Shown here piece after piece: positions 6,967 through 12,971 of a DNA stretch of 13,397 nucleotides. Source of the stretch: DASUAS01 sp036271015 (GTDB lineage: Bacteria > Actinomycetota > Acidimicrobiia > IMCC26256 > DASPTH01); assembly GCA_036271015.1 (NCBI GenBank), contig DATBBL010000228.1:1-13397 (forward strand), written 5' to 3'. The notes below the pieces were generated by a model that saw only the letters and a list, made by a program, of their open reading frames with translations, had not been told where the DNA came from and ran no database searches. A program made the position numbers and the translations under genes. How positions within the stretch are numbered: position 1 is the first letter of the stretch; every line of letters begins with the position of its first letter.

Positions 6967-7448
6967 CGACCGGTACGCTCGGCGTCGTGCCCGACGCCGA
7001 CCTCGACCTCGATCAGCTGGCGCGCCAGGGTCGACGCATCATCACCGCGGGGTGGGTCGCCAACGCCCTGTTCGCGGTGACCGCGATTCCCGTCGCGCTG
7101 GGCGCCGACGATCTGATCGAGGTGGCGATCGGGGTCACCCTGCTGCTGTTCCTCGTCGCCATCGGCGCGTTCCTGTACGCGTTCGGTGTCGGCGTGGCGC
7201 GCAGCGCCCGGGGTGACAACGTCGCCGTCGCCAACCTGTTCTTCCTCCAGGGGTCGGCACCCAAGCCGGTGCGCCGCAAGTTCCTGGTGATGTTCCTCGT
7301 GTGCCTCGCCATCACGGTGGGCACGGTGGCGTGGGAGCCCTTCGGGGTCCTCGTGCCGATGCTGCCGATCGGGCTGGCCGGGGTGTGGGCGGCCCGCTAC
7401 GGCGTGTTCCCACCCCGACCCACTGCGGGCCCCCGCCCGCGCCGGTGA
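6963..7448 (+). CDS. Four-helix membrane protein of unknown function
   Basis: 161 residues from an ATG that overlaps the pimB stop (ATGA). I do not recognise the family. Visible are a short acidic N-terminus with a D-L-D-L-D pattern (about 11-18), helices at about 27-46, 53-77, 106-123 and 126-146, a polar loop between helices 2 and 3 containing SARGDNVAVANLFFLQGSAP and a KPVRRKF positive cluster (loop probably cytoplasmic), and a Pro/Arg-rich tail. A GTG at 6987 is an alternative start, lying exactly 7 nt after a TACGCT box and removing eight residues. Its place between pimB and the SRPBCC gene suggests an envelope-related role, but nothing catalytic is seen. Confidence 0.8.
   Translation: MTTGTLGVVPDADLDLDQLARQGRRIITAGWVANALFAVTAIPVALGADDLIEVAIGVTLLLFLVAIGAFLYAFGVGVARSARGDNVAVANLFFLQGSAPKPVRRKFLVMFLVCLAITVGTVAWEPFGVLVPMLPIGLAGVWAARYGVFPPRPTAGPRPRR
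6974..6979 (+). promoter_or_regulatory. Possible internal leaderless promoter (GGTACGCT, -10 box)
   Basis: TACGCT fits the TANNNT -10 pattern and is followed by exactly 7 nt and an in-frame GTG at 6987, the geometry of actinobacterial leaderless genes. The same GGTANNNT-N7-start layout occurs before 10123 and, on the minus strand, before 13280. It would let the downstream genes be expressed apart from the long operon. Confidence 0.35.
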
Positions 7449-7461
7449 TCGCCCGGGGTCG

Positions 7462-7905
7462 ATGATGGACGAGGCGCACGAGCAGATCCGTGTCGACGCG
7501 CCACCGGAGCGCTGCTTCGCACGCGCCTCCGCGTTCGACGGGTACCCCGAGTGGGCGAAGGACGTGAAGCAGGTGACCGTGCTCACGCGCGACGCCGAGG
7601 GCCGCGGCACCCGCGTCGAGTACCACGCAGCGGCGCTCGGACGGCGGGTGCGCTACGTCCTCGACTACGACTTCGCCGATGCGCCGCATGCGTTCTCGTG
7701 GGCGCTGGTCGAGGGTGACATGCTGCGCGCGCTCGACGGCCGGTACGCGTTCGACCCCGCCGATGACGGCACGCTCGTCGACTACACCTTGCGGGTCGAC
7801 CTGGCGATCCCGTTGCCGGGCCTGGTCAAGCGAAAGGCGTCGGGCATGATCGTCGGGACCGCGCTGAGAGACCTCAAGCGGGTGGTGGAGAGCGGGGAAG
7901 CATGA
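7462..7905 (+). CDS. SRPBCC (polyketide cyclase/dehydrase, START-like) protein, TB16.3/Rv2185c-like
   Basis: 147-residue soluble helix-grip protein of the SRPBCC superfamily, whose members hold hydrophobic ligands in a deep cavity. The pattern EQIRVDAPPERCFARASAFD then GYPEWAKDVKQVTVL at the N-terminus and DYTLRVDLAIPLPGLVKRK then a long C-terminal helix ending in ALRDLKRVVE closely resembles mycobacterial TB16.3 (Rv2185c) as I recall it. The ligand and function are unknown. The last residues, ESGEA, are encoded inside the first copy of the 37-bp repeat (7888-7924), and the mycobacterial protein seems to end before that point, so the tail may be repeat-derived. The start is the ATG at 7462, with a second ATG at 7465; the gap from the upstream gene is 13 nt with only a weak SD. 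The stop overlaps the ATG of a mini-ORF (ATGA). Confidence 0.87.
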   Translation: MMDEAHEQIRVDAPPERCFARASAFDGYPEWAKDVKQVTVLTRDAEGRGTRVEYHAAALGRRVRYVLDYDFADAPHAFSWALVEGDMLRALDGRYAFDPADDGTLVDYTLRVDLAIPLPGLVKRKASGMIVGTALRDLKRVVESGEA

Positions 7906-7924
7906 GCGGAGCGACCGCGAGCCG
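7888..7924 (+). repeat. 37-bp direct repeat, copy 1
   Basis: Identical over 37 bp to 8034-8070. It begins GAGAGCGGGGAAGCATGA and ends CGCGAGCCG. It contains the last codons and stop of the SRPBCC gene overlapping an ATG (ATGA at 7902-7905), with an SD-like GCGGGGAAG just upstream. Confidence 0.9.
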
Positions 7925-8051
7925 GGTATCCCGGCGAGCAGCGACGCGGGGCCCGAGCGGCCCGGCGCGCGCGAGCGAGCGCCCGTCGGTCGGGTATCCC
8001 GGCCGGCAGCGAGCGAGCCGTGGAGGAAGCGCCGAGAGCGGGGAAGCATGA
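7902..8051 (+). CDS. Repeat-encoded mini-ORF A (49 codons), translationally coupled
   Basis: An ORF of 49 residues, starting MSGATASRV and ending SAESGEA, begins at the ATG overlapping the SRPBCC stop and ends in a TGA that overlaps the ATG of the next mini-ORF (ATGA at 8048-8051). Composition is Arg/Ala/Ser/Gly-rich with no fold or homology I recognise. Its last five residues equal those of the SRPBCC protein because both are encoded by copies of the same repeat. It may work as a ribosome relay rather than a protein; the peptide need not be stable. It could also be simple non-coding repeat. Confidence 0.35.
   Translation: MSGATASRVSRRAATRGPSGPARASERPSVGYPGRQRASRGGSAESGEA
7923..7944 (+). repeat. 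22-bp repeat with CGGGTATCCCG core, copy 1
   Basis: CGGGTATCCCGGC-GA-GCAGCGA recurs at 7991-8012 with two differences. The core is an imperfect palindrome (CGGG/CCCG stem, TAT loop), extended to CCGGG/CCCGG in this copy. Confidence 0.75.
7991..8012 (+). repeat. 22-bp repeat with CGGGTATCCCG core, copy 2
   Basis: Second copy, CGGGTATCCCGGC-CG-GCAGCGA, 68 bp after the first. Between the copies lies purine/GC-rich DNA with GAGC and GCGC runs, including GGGCC-CGAGC-GGCCC (5-bp stem). Confidence 0.75.
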
Positions 8052-8070
8052 GCGGAGCGACCGCGAGCCG
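8034..8070 (+). repeat. 37-bp direct repeat, copy 2
   Basis: Perfect copy of 7888-7924, start-to-start distance 146 bp. It again contains SD-like GCGGGGAAG and an ATGA overlap (8048-8051), which here joins mini-ORF A to mini-ORF B. It is also the first unit of a degenerate 50-bp tandem (GAGCCG at 8015-8020 and 8065-8070). Confidence 0.9.
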
Positions 8071-8101
8071 TCGAGGCCGCGCCGAGAGCGGGGCAGCATG
8101 A
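8048..8101 (+). CDS. Repeat-encoded mini-ORF B (17 codons), translationally coupled
   Basis: The 17-residue ORF MSGATASRRGRAESGAA starts in repeat copy 2 and stops in copy 3, where its TGA (8099-8101) overlaps the ATG at 8098 of the next operon gene. With mini-ORF A it makes an unbroken chain of ATGA hand-offs from the SRPBCC gene to the small helical protein. Functional status is unknown. Confidence 0.35.
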   Translation: MSGATASRRGRAESGAA

Positions 8102-8115
8102 CCGGAAGTGAGCCG
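8084..8115 (+). repeat. Degenerate third copy of the 37-bp repeat
   Basis: It starts GAGAGCGGGGCAGCATGA, one mismatch from the other copies in 18 bp, then diverges with a small deletion before a shared GAGCCG. This copy supplies the SD-like run and start codon of the gene at 8098. Confidence 0.7.
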
Positions 8116-8334
8116 ACGCCGCACCCCGAGGCGGTCGACTTCGAGTCGGCCGGGACGGAGGAGCGCCCGCTACCGCCGCCATCCGTGCTCGAGAGCGTGA
8201 TCAGCGAGCTGCTCGGCGCGGTCCCCGAGGTGCGGGACCACATGCTGCAGGCGGCGGACGCGCTGCTCGACGCCGCGAAGGCGCTCCTCGACGCCGCCGA
8301 TCGCGTGGTGCGCCAGCAGCGCGGCGACACCTGA
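8098..8334 (+). CDS. Small helical protein of unknown function
   Basis: 78 residues. The first 30 are acidic and proline-rich (PTPHPEAVDF, EERPLPPPS) and probably disordered. Residues about 31-74 form one or two amphipathic helices with an internal repeat, ALLDAAK then ALLDAAD. There is no membrane segment or cysteine. I do not recognise it with confidence; small proteins with a similar disordered-then-helical plan occur beside glucokinase genes in other actinobacteria, and this may be one of them. The start at 8098 lies in the third repeat copy with GAGCGGGG upstream; an in-frame ATG at 8020 would only translate the repeat. Two bases separate its stop from the glucokinase GTG, so the two are probably co-translated. 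Confidence 0.72.
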   Translation: MTGSEPTPHPEAVDFESAGTEERPLPPPSVLESVISELLGAVPEVRDHMLQAADALLDAAKALLDAADRVVRQQRGDT

Positions 8335-8336
8335 GC

Positions 8337-9284
8337 GTGGGCGTCACCGCCACCTTCGGGGTCGACCTCGGGGGTACCAACCTGCGGGTCGCGCTGGTCG
8401 ATCCGGACGGCACGATCGTCGAGCAGCGGAGGGCGAAGACGCCGGCGACGCTCGATGGGATCGTCGACACCATCACCGGCGTGGTGCGGGCGTTCGCGCC
8501 GCTCCGGCCGGAGGCCCGGGCCCTCGGGGTGGGCGCGGCCGGGATGGTCGACCGCGACGGCGTGATCCACTACTCACCCAACGTCCCCGCGTTCCTGAAG
8601 GCGCCGGTGCGCGAGCGCCTGGGAGCCGCGGTCGGGCTCCCGACCATCGTCGACAACGACGCCAACGCCGCGGTCGTGGCCGAGCTCACCCACGGCGCGG
8701 CGCGCGGAGAGCGGGAGGTGCTCCTGGTCACGCTCGGCACCGGTGTCGGCGGCGGCATCGTCACCCGGGGACAGGTGCTGCGCGGCGCCCACGGCTTCGG
8801 TGCCGAGATCGGGCACTTCCAGACCGACCCCGACGGGCCTCTCTGCGCGTGTGGGCAACGGGGTCACTGGGAGGCCAGTGCCTCGGGGACCGCGCTCGGT
8901 GCCATGGCCCGCGAACGGGTGGCGGCGGGGCGGGCACCGGCGCTGCTCCGGCTCGCCGGCGGCGACGTGGCGGCAGTCACCGGTCTCCACGTGGGGGAGG
9001 CCGCGCGCGCGGGCGATCCGGTGGCGATCGAGCTCATGGCCGAGTACGCCGGGCACGTGGCCGTCGGCCTGGTGGGGTTGGCCAACATCCTCGATCCTGC
9101 GCTCATCGTGGTCTCCGGCGGCCTCATCGACCTGGCCGACGTGCTCCTCGACCCGGTGCGCGCCGCGTTCGGGGGCCGCCTCGAGGGTGCGGCGTACCGT
9201 CCCGCGGTCCCGATCGTGCCCGCCGCGCTCGGGCGTCACGCCGGCGTCATCGGTGCCGCGGTGCTGGCGCGGGAGCTCTCGTGA
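8337..9284 (+). CDS. glk: ROK-family glucokinase
   Basis: 315 residues; phosphorylates glucose (or a related hexose) with ATP in the cytoplasm. The phosphate-binding loop VDLGGTNLRVAL has DLGGTN near 10-15. The active-site segment DNDANAA spans residues 106-112, with D108 the likely catalytic base. The second phosphate loop is LGTGVGGGI. The ROK zinc site is present as E157-IG-H160 and C170-A-C172, but the third cysteine of the usual CxCGxxGC is H177 (CACGQRGHWE), giving a His2Cys2-type ligand set. Length is normal for a ROK kinase. No N-terminal DNA-binding domain is present, so it is an enzyme and not a ROK repressor. GTG start 2 bp after the upstream stop; its TGA overlaps the next GTG. 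Polyphosphate use cannot be judged from sequence. Confidence 0.9.
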   Translation: MGVTATFGVDLGGTNLRVALVDPDGTIVEQRRAKTPATLDGIVDTITGVVRAFAPLRPEARALGVGAAGMVDRDGVIHYSPNVPAFLKAPVRERLGAAVGLPTIVDNDANAAVVAELTHGAARGEREVLLVTLGTGVGGGIVTRGQVLRGAHGFGAEIGHFQTDPDGPLCACGQRGHWEASASGTALGAMARERVAAGRAPALLRLAGGDVAAVTGLHVGEAARAGDPVAIELMAEYAGHVAVGLVGLANILDPALIVVSGGLIDLADVLLDPVRAAFGGRLEGAAYRPAVPIVPAALGRHAGVIGAAVLARELS

Positions 9285-10099
9285 CGGTGAAGGTCGGGAT
9301 CACGTTGCCGTCGTTCCGCGACGACGTCGGCACGTCGCTGGCGGTGGCGGCCGCGGCCGAGGCCTCGGGCCTCGACGGCGTGTTCGCCTACGACCACTTG
9401 TTCCGGCGCGACCGCGCGGGTCGGCGTCGCCCCGCGCTCGAGATGTTCGCGTTGATGGGTGCGGTCGCGTCGGCCACGGAACGGATCGCGGTGGGCTCGC
9501 TCGTGGCCCGCGCGACGCTGCGGCCGTACGCGACGCTGGCCAACGGCTTCGACACGCTGGCGCGCATCCTCGGCCCCGAGCGCCTCCTCGTCGCGATCGG
9601 CGCCGGTGACCGTGAGAGCCAGGAGGAGAACGAGACCTTCGGGCTCGACTTCGGCACGGTGGCCGAGCGCGTGGCCGCGCTCCGGGACGCGGTGGACGAG
9701 ACACGCGACCGGGGCTACCCGGTGTGGGTCGGCGGGACCGATCCCGCGGTGCGCGAGGTCGCGGCCGCGCACGCGGACGGCTGGAACCGCTGGGGCGCGG
9801 GGCTCGAGCGGTTCCGCACCCAGGCCGCCAACCTCCGGGCGGCCGCCGCCCGCACGCCGTTCACGGTGACCTGGGGCGGCCTCGTGATCATCGGCGACGA
9901 CGACCGGGCCGCCGAGATCAAGGCGGAGCGGCTGGCCGCGGGTGACCACGTGCTCGTCGGCGGCCCCGAGATGATGGCCACCGCGCTCCGCGCCTACGCC
10001 GACGCCGGGGCCGAGTGGCTCATGCTCGGGCCCGTCGACTCGTCGGATCCCGACAACGCGCGGATCCTGGGGGAGGAGATACTGCCCCGGTTGCGCTGA
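9281..10099 (+). CDS. LLM-class flavin-dependent oxidoreductase
   Basis: 272 residues, luciferase-like monooxygenase fold (TIM barrel) that uses F420 or FMN. The first strand VKVGITLPSFRDDVG, then EASGLDGVFAYDHLFR (about 26-41), and MGAVASATERIAVGSLVARA, are the standard LLM segments; LLVAIGAGDRESQEENETFG is the middle-strand region, and AWLMLGP-type C-terminal strand (EWLMLGPVDSSD) completes the barrel. It is shorter than many F420 enzymes (about 300-350 residues), with a compact insertion region. Cofactor choice cannot be decided; F420 is likely if the host is an actinobacterium. The substrate is unknown. The GTG overlaps the glucokinase stop (GTGA). Last gene of the operon; 23 bp later comes a new promoter and leader ORF. 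Confidence 0.85.
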   Translation: MTVKVGITLPSFRDDVGTSLAVAAAAEASGLDGVFAYDHLFRRDRAGRRRPALEMFALMGAVASATERIAVGSLVARATLRPYATLANGFDTLARILGPERLLVAIGAGDRESQEENETFGLDFGTVAERVAALRDAVDETRDRGYPVWVGGTDPAVREVAAAHADGWNRWGAGLERFRTQAANLRAAAARTPFTVTWGGLVIIGDDDRAAEIKAERLAAGDHVLVGGPEMMATALRAYADAGAEWLMLGPVDSSDPDNARILGEEILPRLR

Positions 10100-10106
10100 G
10101 GGCCGC

Positions 10107-10115
10107 TGGTACCGT
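10107..10115 (+). promoter_or_regulatory. Extended -10 leaderless promoter
   Basis: TGG-TACCGT (10107-10115) is an extended -10 box followed by exactly 7 nt and an ATG at 10123, so the transcript should start at or next to that ATG. No convincing -35 is present. It separates the aminotransferase from the upstream operon. Confidence 0.5.
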
Positions 10116-10122
10116 TCTCGTG

Positions 10123-10185
10123 ATGGAGACGCAGCGCAGGAGTGCTCGGATGAGCGGGACGACGAAGCGGAGTCGACCGGAGTGA
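10123..10185 (+). CDS. Leader mini-ORF (20 codons) coupled to the aminotransferase
   Basis: The ORF METQRRSARMSGTTKRSRPE begins 7 nt after a -10 box (leaderless geometry) and stops at 10183-10185, overlapping both candidate aminotransferase starts (GTG 10182, ATG 10185). It holds AGGAG (10138-10142) 7 nt before an internal in-frame ATG at 10150, which would give an 11-residue peptide starting MSGTTKRS. That resembles the repeat-encoded MSGATASR starts at 7902 and 8048. There is no run of alanine or another regulatory amino acid, so classic attenuation is not evident. Coupled translation of the next gene is the likeliest role. Confidence 0.4.
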   Translation: METQRRSARMSGTTKRSRPE

Positions 10186-11360
10186 TGGAGTTCCGCCGGA
10201 TCAACGCGCTGCCGCCGTACGTCTTCGGGATCATGGATGCCCTGAAGATCGAGGCTCGGCGCGCCGGTGTCGACGTCGTCGACCTCGGCTTCGGCAATCC
10301 CGACGTGCCGTCACCCGACGTCGCGGTCGACAAGCTGGTCGAAGCGGTGCGCAATCCGCGCAACCACCGGTACTCCGCCAGCCGGGGCATCCCGAAGCTG
10401 CGGATGGCCGTCGCCGACCTCTACCAGCGGAAGTTCGGGGTCACCCTCGACCCCGACACGCAGGTGTGCAACACCATCGGCGCCAAGGAGGGCTTCTCCC
10501 ACCTGATGTGGGTGCTGCTGGGCCCGGGCGACGCGGCGTTGGTGCCGAGCCCGTCGTATCCGATCCACATCTGGGGCCCGATCCTCGCCGGCGCCGAGGT
10601 GCGCCACGTGCGACTCGGACCGGAGCAGAACTTCTTCGAGAACCTGCTCGAGGCATGGGAGGACTCGTGGCCGCGGCCGCGCGTCATCGTGCTGTCGTTC
10701 CCGCACAACCCGACCACCGCATGCGTCGACCTCGAGTTCATGCAGCGCATGGTCGACTTCGCGCGCGAGCACGAGGTGCTGCTCGTGCACGACTTCGCGT
10801 ACGCCGACCTCGGTTTCGACGGCTACGACCCGCCGTCCATCCTGCAGGTGCCCGGCGCGGCCGACGTCGCGGTCGAGCTCTACACCCTCACGAAGTCGTT
10901 CTCGATGGCGGGGTGGCGCGTCGGCTTCCTGCTCGGCAACGCCGACGTGGTCGCGGCGCTGGCCAAGCTGAAGAGCTACCTCGACTACGGCACCTTCCAA
11001 CCCATCCAGATCGCGGCGACGGTCACGATGAACGAGGCGCCGGACTACCCGATGGAGGCCAACGCGATCTACCGCGGGCGGCGCAACGCGTTGGTCGACG
11101 GGTTGAGCCGGGTCGGGTGGGAGATCGAGCGCCCGCAGGGGACCATGTTCGTGTGGGCGCCGATCCCGGAGCCCTACGAGGAGCTGGGCAGCCTCGAGTT
11201 CGCCAAGCTCCTCGTGCGCGAGGCCAAGGTGGCGGTGTCGCCGGGCGTCGGGTTCGGGCCCGGTGGCGAGGGGTTCGTGCGCTTCGCGCTGGTCGAGAAC
11301 GAGCACCGCATCAACCAGGCGGTGCGCGGCATCAAGCGCGCCCTCACCAAGCTGGGCTGA
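10182..11360 (+). CDS. alaC: Alanine-synthesising aminotransferase, AlaC-like
   Basis: 392 residues; class I PLP aminotransferase making alanine from pyruvate with glutamate as amino donor in the cytoplasm. The N-terminus FRRINALPPYVFGIMDALK, the segment NHRYSASRGIPKLR, VPSPSYPIHIWGP, and the C-terminus EAKVAVSPGVGFG then VRFALVEN follow E. coli AlaC (YfdZ) along the whole length. The PLP lysine is K238 in LTKSFSMAGWRVGF, with the cofactor-binding HDFAYAD upstream and FPHNPTT as the asparagine motif. Two starts are possible: GTG 10182 (GGAG at 10169-10172, 9 nt upstream) and ATG 10185, which overlaps the leader stop as TGATG. The gene appears to be its own unit with a leaderless promoter and a leader mini-ORF, not part of the upstream operon. 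Confidence 0.92.
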   Translation: MMEFRRINALPPYVFGIMDALKIEARRAGVDVVDLGFGNPDVPSPDVAVDKLVEAVRNPRNHRYSASRGIPKLRMAVADLYQRKFGVTLDPDTQVCNTIGAKEGFSHLMWVLLGPGDAALVPSPSYPIHIWGPILAGAEVRHVRLGPEQNFFENLLEAWEDSWPRPRVIVLSFPHNPTTACVDLEFMQRMVDFAREHEVLLVHDFAYADLGFDGYDPPSILQVPGAADVAVELYTLTKSFSMAGWRVGFLLGNADVVAALAKLKSYLDYGTFQPIQIAATVTMNEAPDYPMEANAIYRGRRNALVDGLSRVGWEIERPQGTMFVWAPIPEPYEELGSLEFAKLLVREAKVAVSPGVGFGPGGEGFVRFALVENEHRINQAVRGIKRALTKLG

Positions 11361-11465
11361 TCGGGCTGGGCTGACCCCACCGGCAATCCTGGTGGACGGC
11401 GACCGCGACGTGGCGGCGCCGGCTGCCCGCTGACCGCCCCGACCCACGCCGAACGGGCGCGCAAT
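11361..11465. other. Convergent intergenic region
   Basis: 105 bp between the ends of the aminotransferase and glycerol kinase genes. It begins with a short duplication of GCTGGGCTGA (11351-11360 and 11366-11374 region) and holds one weak hairpin (11377-11395). No ORF, promoter or strong terminator is seen. Confidence 0.5.
11377..11395 (+). terminator. Weak bulged hairpin, possible terminator
   Basis: CCACCGG (11377-11383), loop CAAT, and CC-T-GGTGG (11388-11395) form a stem with a single-base bulge 17 bp after the aminotransferase stop. There is no T-tract, as is common in high-GC actinobacteria, so termination activity is only inferred. Confidence 0.25.
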
Positions 11466-12965
11466 TCACCGCATGCGGTCAATGGCGCGTGCGATCAGGT
11501 CGGGATCGACCCAGTTGCGGGCCCGGTCGACACCGCGGCGCCAGTCGGCCCGCCGCTCGTCGGCGCGGGGGAGCGGCGCCGGGAGGAACGCGGCGTCCTC
11601 CCGCCACGCCGACGCCGCGTCGGCGGGTGACGCCCACACCCCTTCCGCGATCCCGGCGAGGGAGGCGGCGCCGAGCGCAGTGGTCTCGGTGGCCACCGGC
11701 CGCCGCACCGTGACCCCCAGCACGTCGGCCTGGAACTGGCACAGCACGTCCATCGCGCTGGCGCCACCGTCCACGCGCAGCTCGGTGAGCGGGATGCCGG
11801 CAGCCGCGGTGATGGCGTCGATCACGTCGGCCGTCTGCCACGCCATCGCCTCGACGACCGCACGCGTGAGGTGCGCGCGCGTCGTCCCGCGCGTGAGCCC
11901 GAACACCGCGCCGCGCGCGTACGGGTCGAAGTACGGCGACCCGAGCCCCGTGAACGCGGGTACGAACACGACGCCGTCGGGGTCGGGCACGCTCGCCGCC
12001 AGCGGTCCGGCTTCCGACGACGCGTCGATGATGCCGAGCCCGTCGCGCAGCCATTGCACCGCGGCGCCGGTGACGAAGATCGACCCCTCCATGGCGTACG
12101 TCGTGGTCTCGCCGAGCTGCCACGCGACCGTGGTGAGCAGGCCGTCGACCGGTGGCGGGTGCGAGTCACCCAGGTTGACGAGCACGAACGAGCCGGTGCC
12201 GTAGGTGTTCTTGGTCATGCCGGGGGAGAAGCACGCCTGGCCGAACAGCGCCGCCTGCTGGTCGCCGGCGATGCCCGAGACCGGGACGCGCAGCCCCGCG
12301 GCCTGGTCGGGATCGGTGACCCCGAAGCGCCCGCTGCTGGGTCGCACGTCGGGCAGGCACGAGCGGGGCACGCCGAAGATGTCGAGCAGCTCGTCGGACC
12401 AGACGCCGCGGTCGATGTCGAACAGCATCGTGCGGCTGGCGTTCGACGGCTCGGTCGCGTGGACCCCGGCGAGGTTCCACAACAACCACGAGTCGACGGT
12501 GCCGAACGCGAGGTCGGCGTCGGCGGCGACGCCGCCCTCGCGCAACAGCCACTCGAGCTTGGTGGCGGAGAAGTAGGGGTCGAGCACGAGACCGGTGCGC
12601 TCCCGGATCAGGGGCTCCACTCCCTCCGCGCGCAGGTCGTCGCAGCGCGACGCGGTGCGCCGGTCCTGCCACACGATCGCCCGGTGGCGGGGCCGACCGG
12701 TCGAGCGGTCCCACACGACCACGGTCTCGCGCTGGTCGGTGATGCCGATCCCGGCGACCGTCTCACCGTCGAGGGCGGCGACGACGTCGGTCAACGTCGC
12801 CTGGACCGCGGCCCAGATGTCGTCAGGATCGTGCTCGACCCATCCCGACCGCGGGAAGTGCTGCGGGAACTCGCGGTACGCGTAGTCGCGGGGGGCGCCG
12901 TCGGCACCGACCGCGACCGTGCGCACACCGGTCGTGCCGGCATCGATCGCGAGGACGACGGTCAA
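11466..12965 (-). CDS. glpK: Glycerol kinase
   Basis: 499 residues, the usual GlpK length; phosphorylates glycerol to glycerol 3-phosphate with ATP. The N-terminal loop is LAIDAGTTGVRTV. ITDQRETVVVWDRSTGRP and AIVWQDRRTA are the glycerol-site and FGGY signature segments, PYFSATKLEWLL follows, and the catalytic aspartate is D235 in SGIAGDQQAALFGQ. The ATP side carries KNTYGTGSFVLVN and VDGGASAMDVLCQFQADVLG. The start is TTG at 12965; no ATG or GTG in frame suits the conserved N-terminus. No Shine-Dalgarno is seen, and the upstream gene's stop is 6 bp away, so translation probably depends on reinitiation after that gene. A short palindrome, ACCGCATGCGGT (11468-11479), lies in its last codons. 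Confidence 0.93.
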   Translation of the reverse strand: MTVVLAIDAGTTGVRTVAVGADGAPRDYAYREFPQHFPRSGWVEHDPDDIWAAVQATLTDVVAALDGETVAGIGITDQRETVVVWDRSTGRPRHRAIVWQDRRTASRCDDLRAEGVEPLIRERTGLVLDPYFSATKLEWLLREGGVAADADLAFGTVDSWLLWNLAGVHATEPSNASRTMLFDIDRGVWSDELLDIFGVPRSCLPDVRPSSGRFGVTDPDQAAGLRVPVSGIAGDQQAALFGQACFSPGMTKNTYGTGSFVLVNLGDSHPPPVDGLLTTVAWQLGETTTYAMEGSIFVTGAAVQWLRDGLGIIDASSEAGPLAASVPDPDGVVFVPAFTGLGSPYFDPYARGAVFGLTRGTTRAHLTRAVVEAMAWQTADVIDAITAAAGIPLTELRVDGGASAMDVLCQFQADVLGVTVRRPVATETTALGAASLAGIAEGVWASPADAASAWREDAAFLPAPLPRADERRADWRRGVDRARNWVDPDLIARAIDRMR

Positions 12966-12971
12966 CGCCGG

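Noticed and set aside
7888..8115. CRISPR array
   Set aside because: Only two perfect copies with unequal spacing (146 and 50 bp), no regular spacers and no cas genes; copies include coding sequence.
11468..11479. Palindrome ACCGCATGCGGT as an operator or terminator
   Set aside because: It lies within the last codons of glpK, has no spacer or T-tract, and short GC palindromes are common at this base composition.
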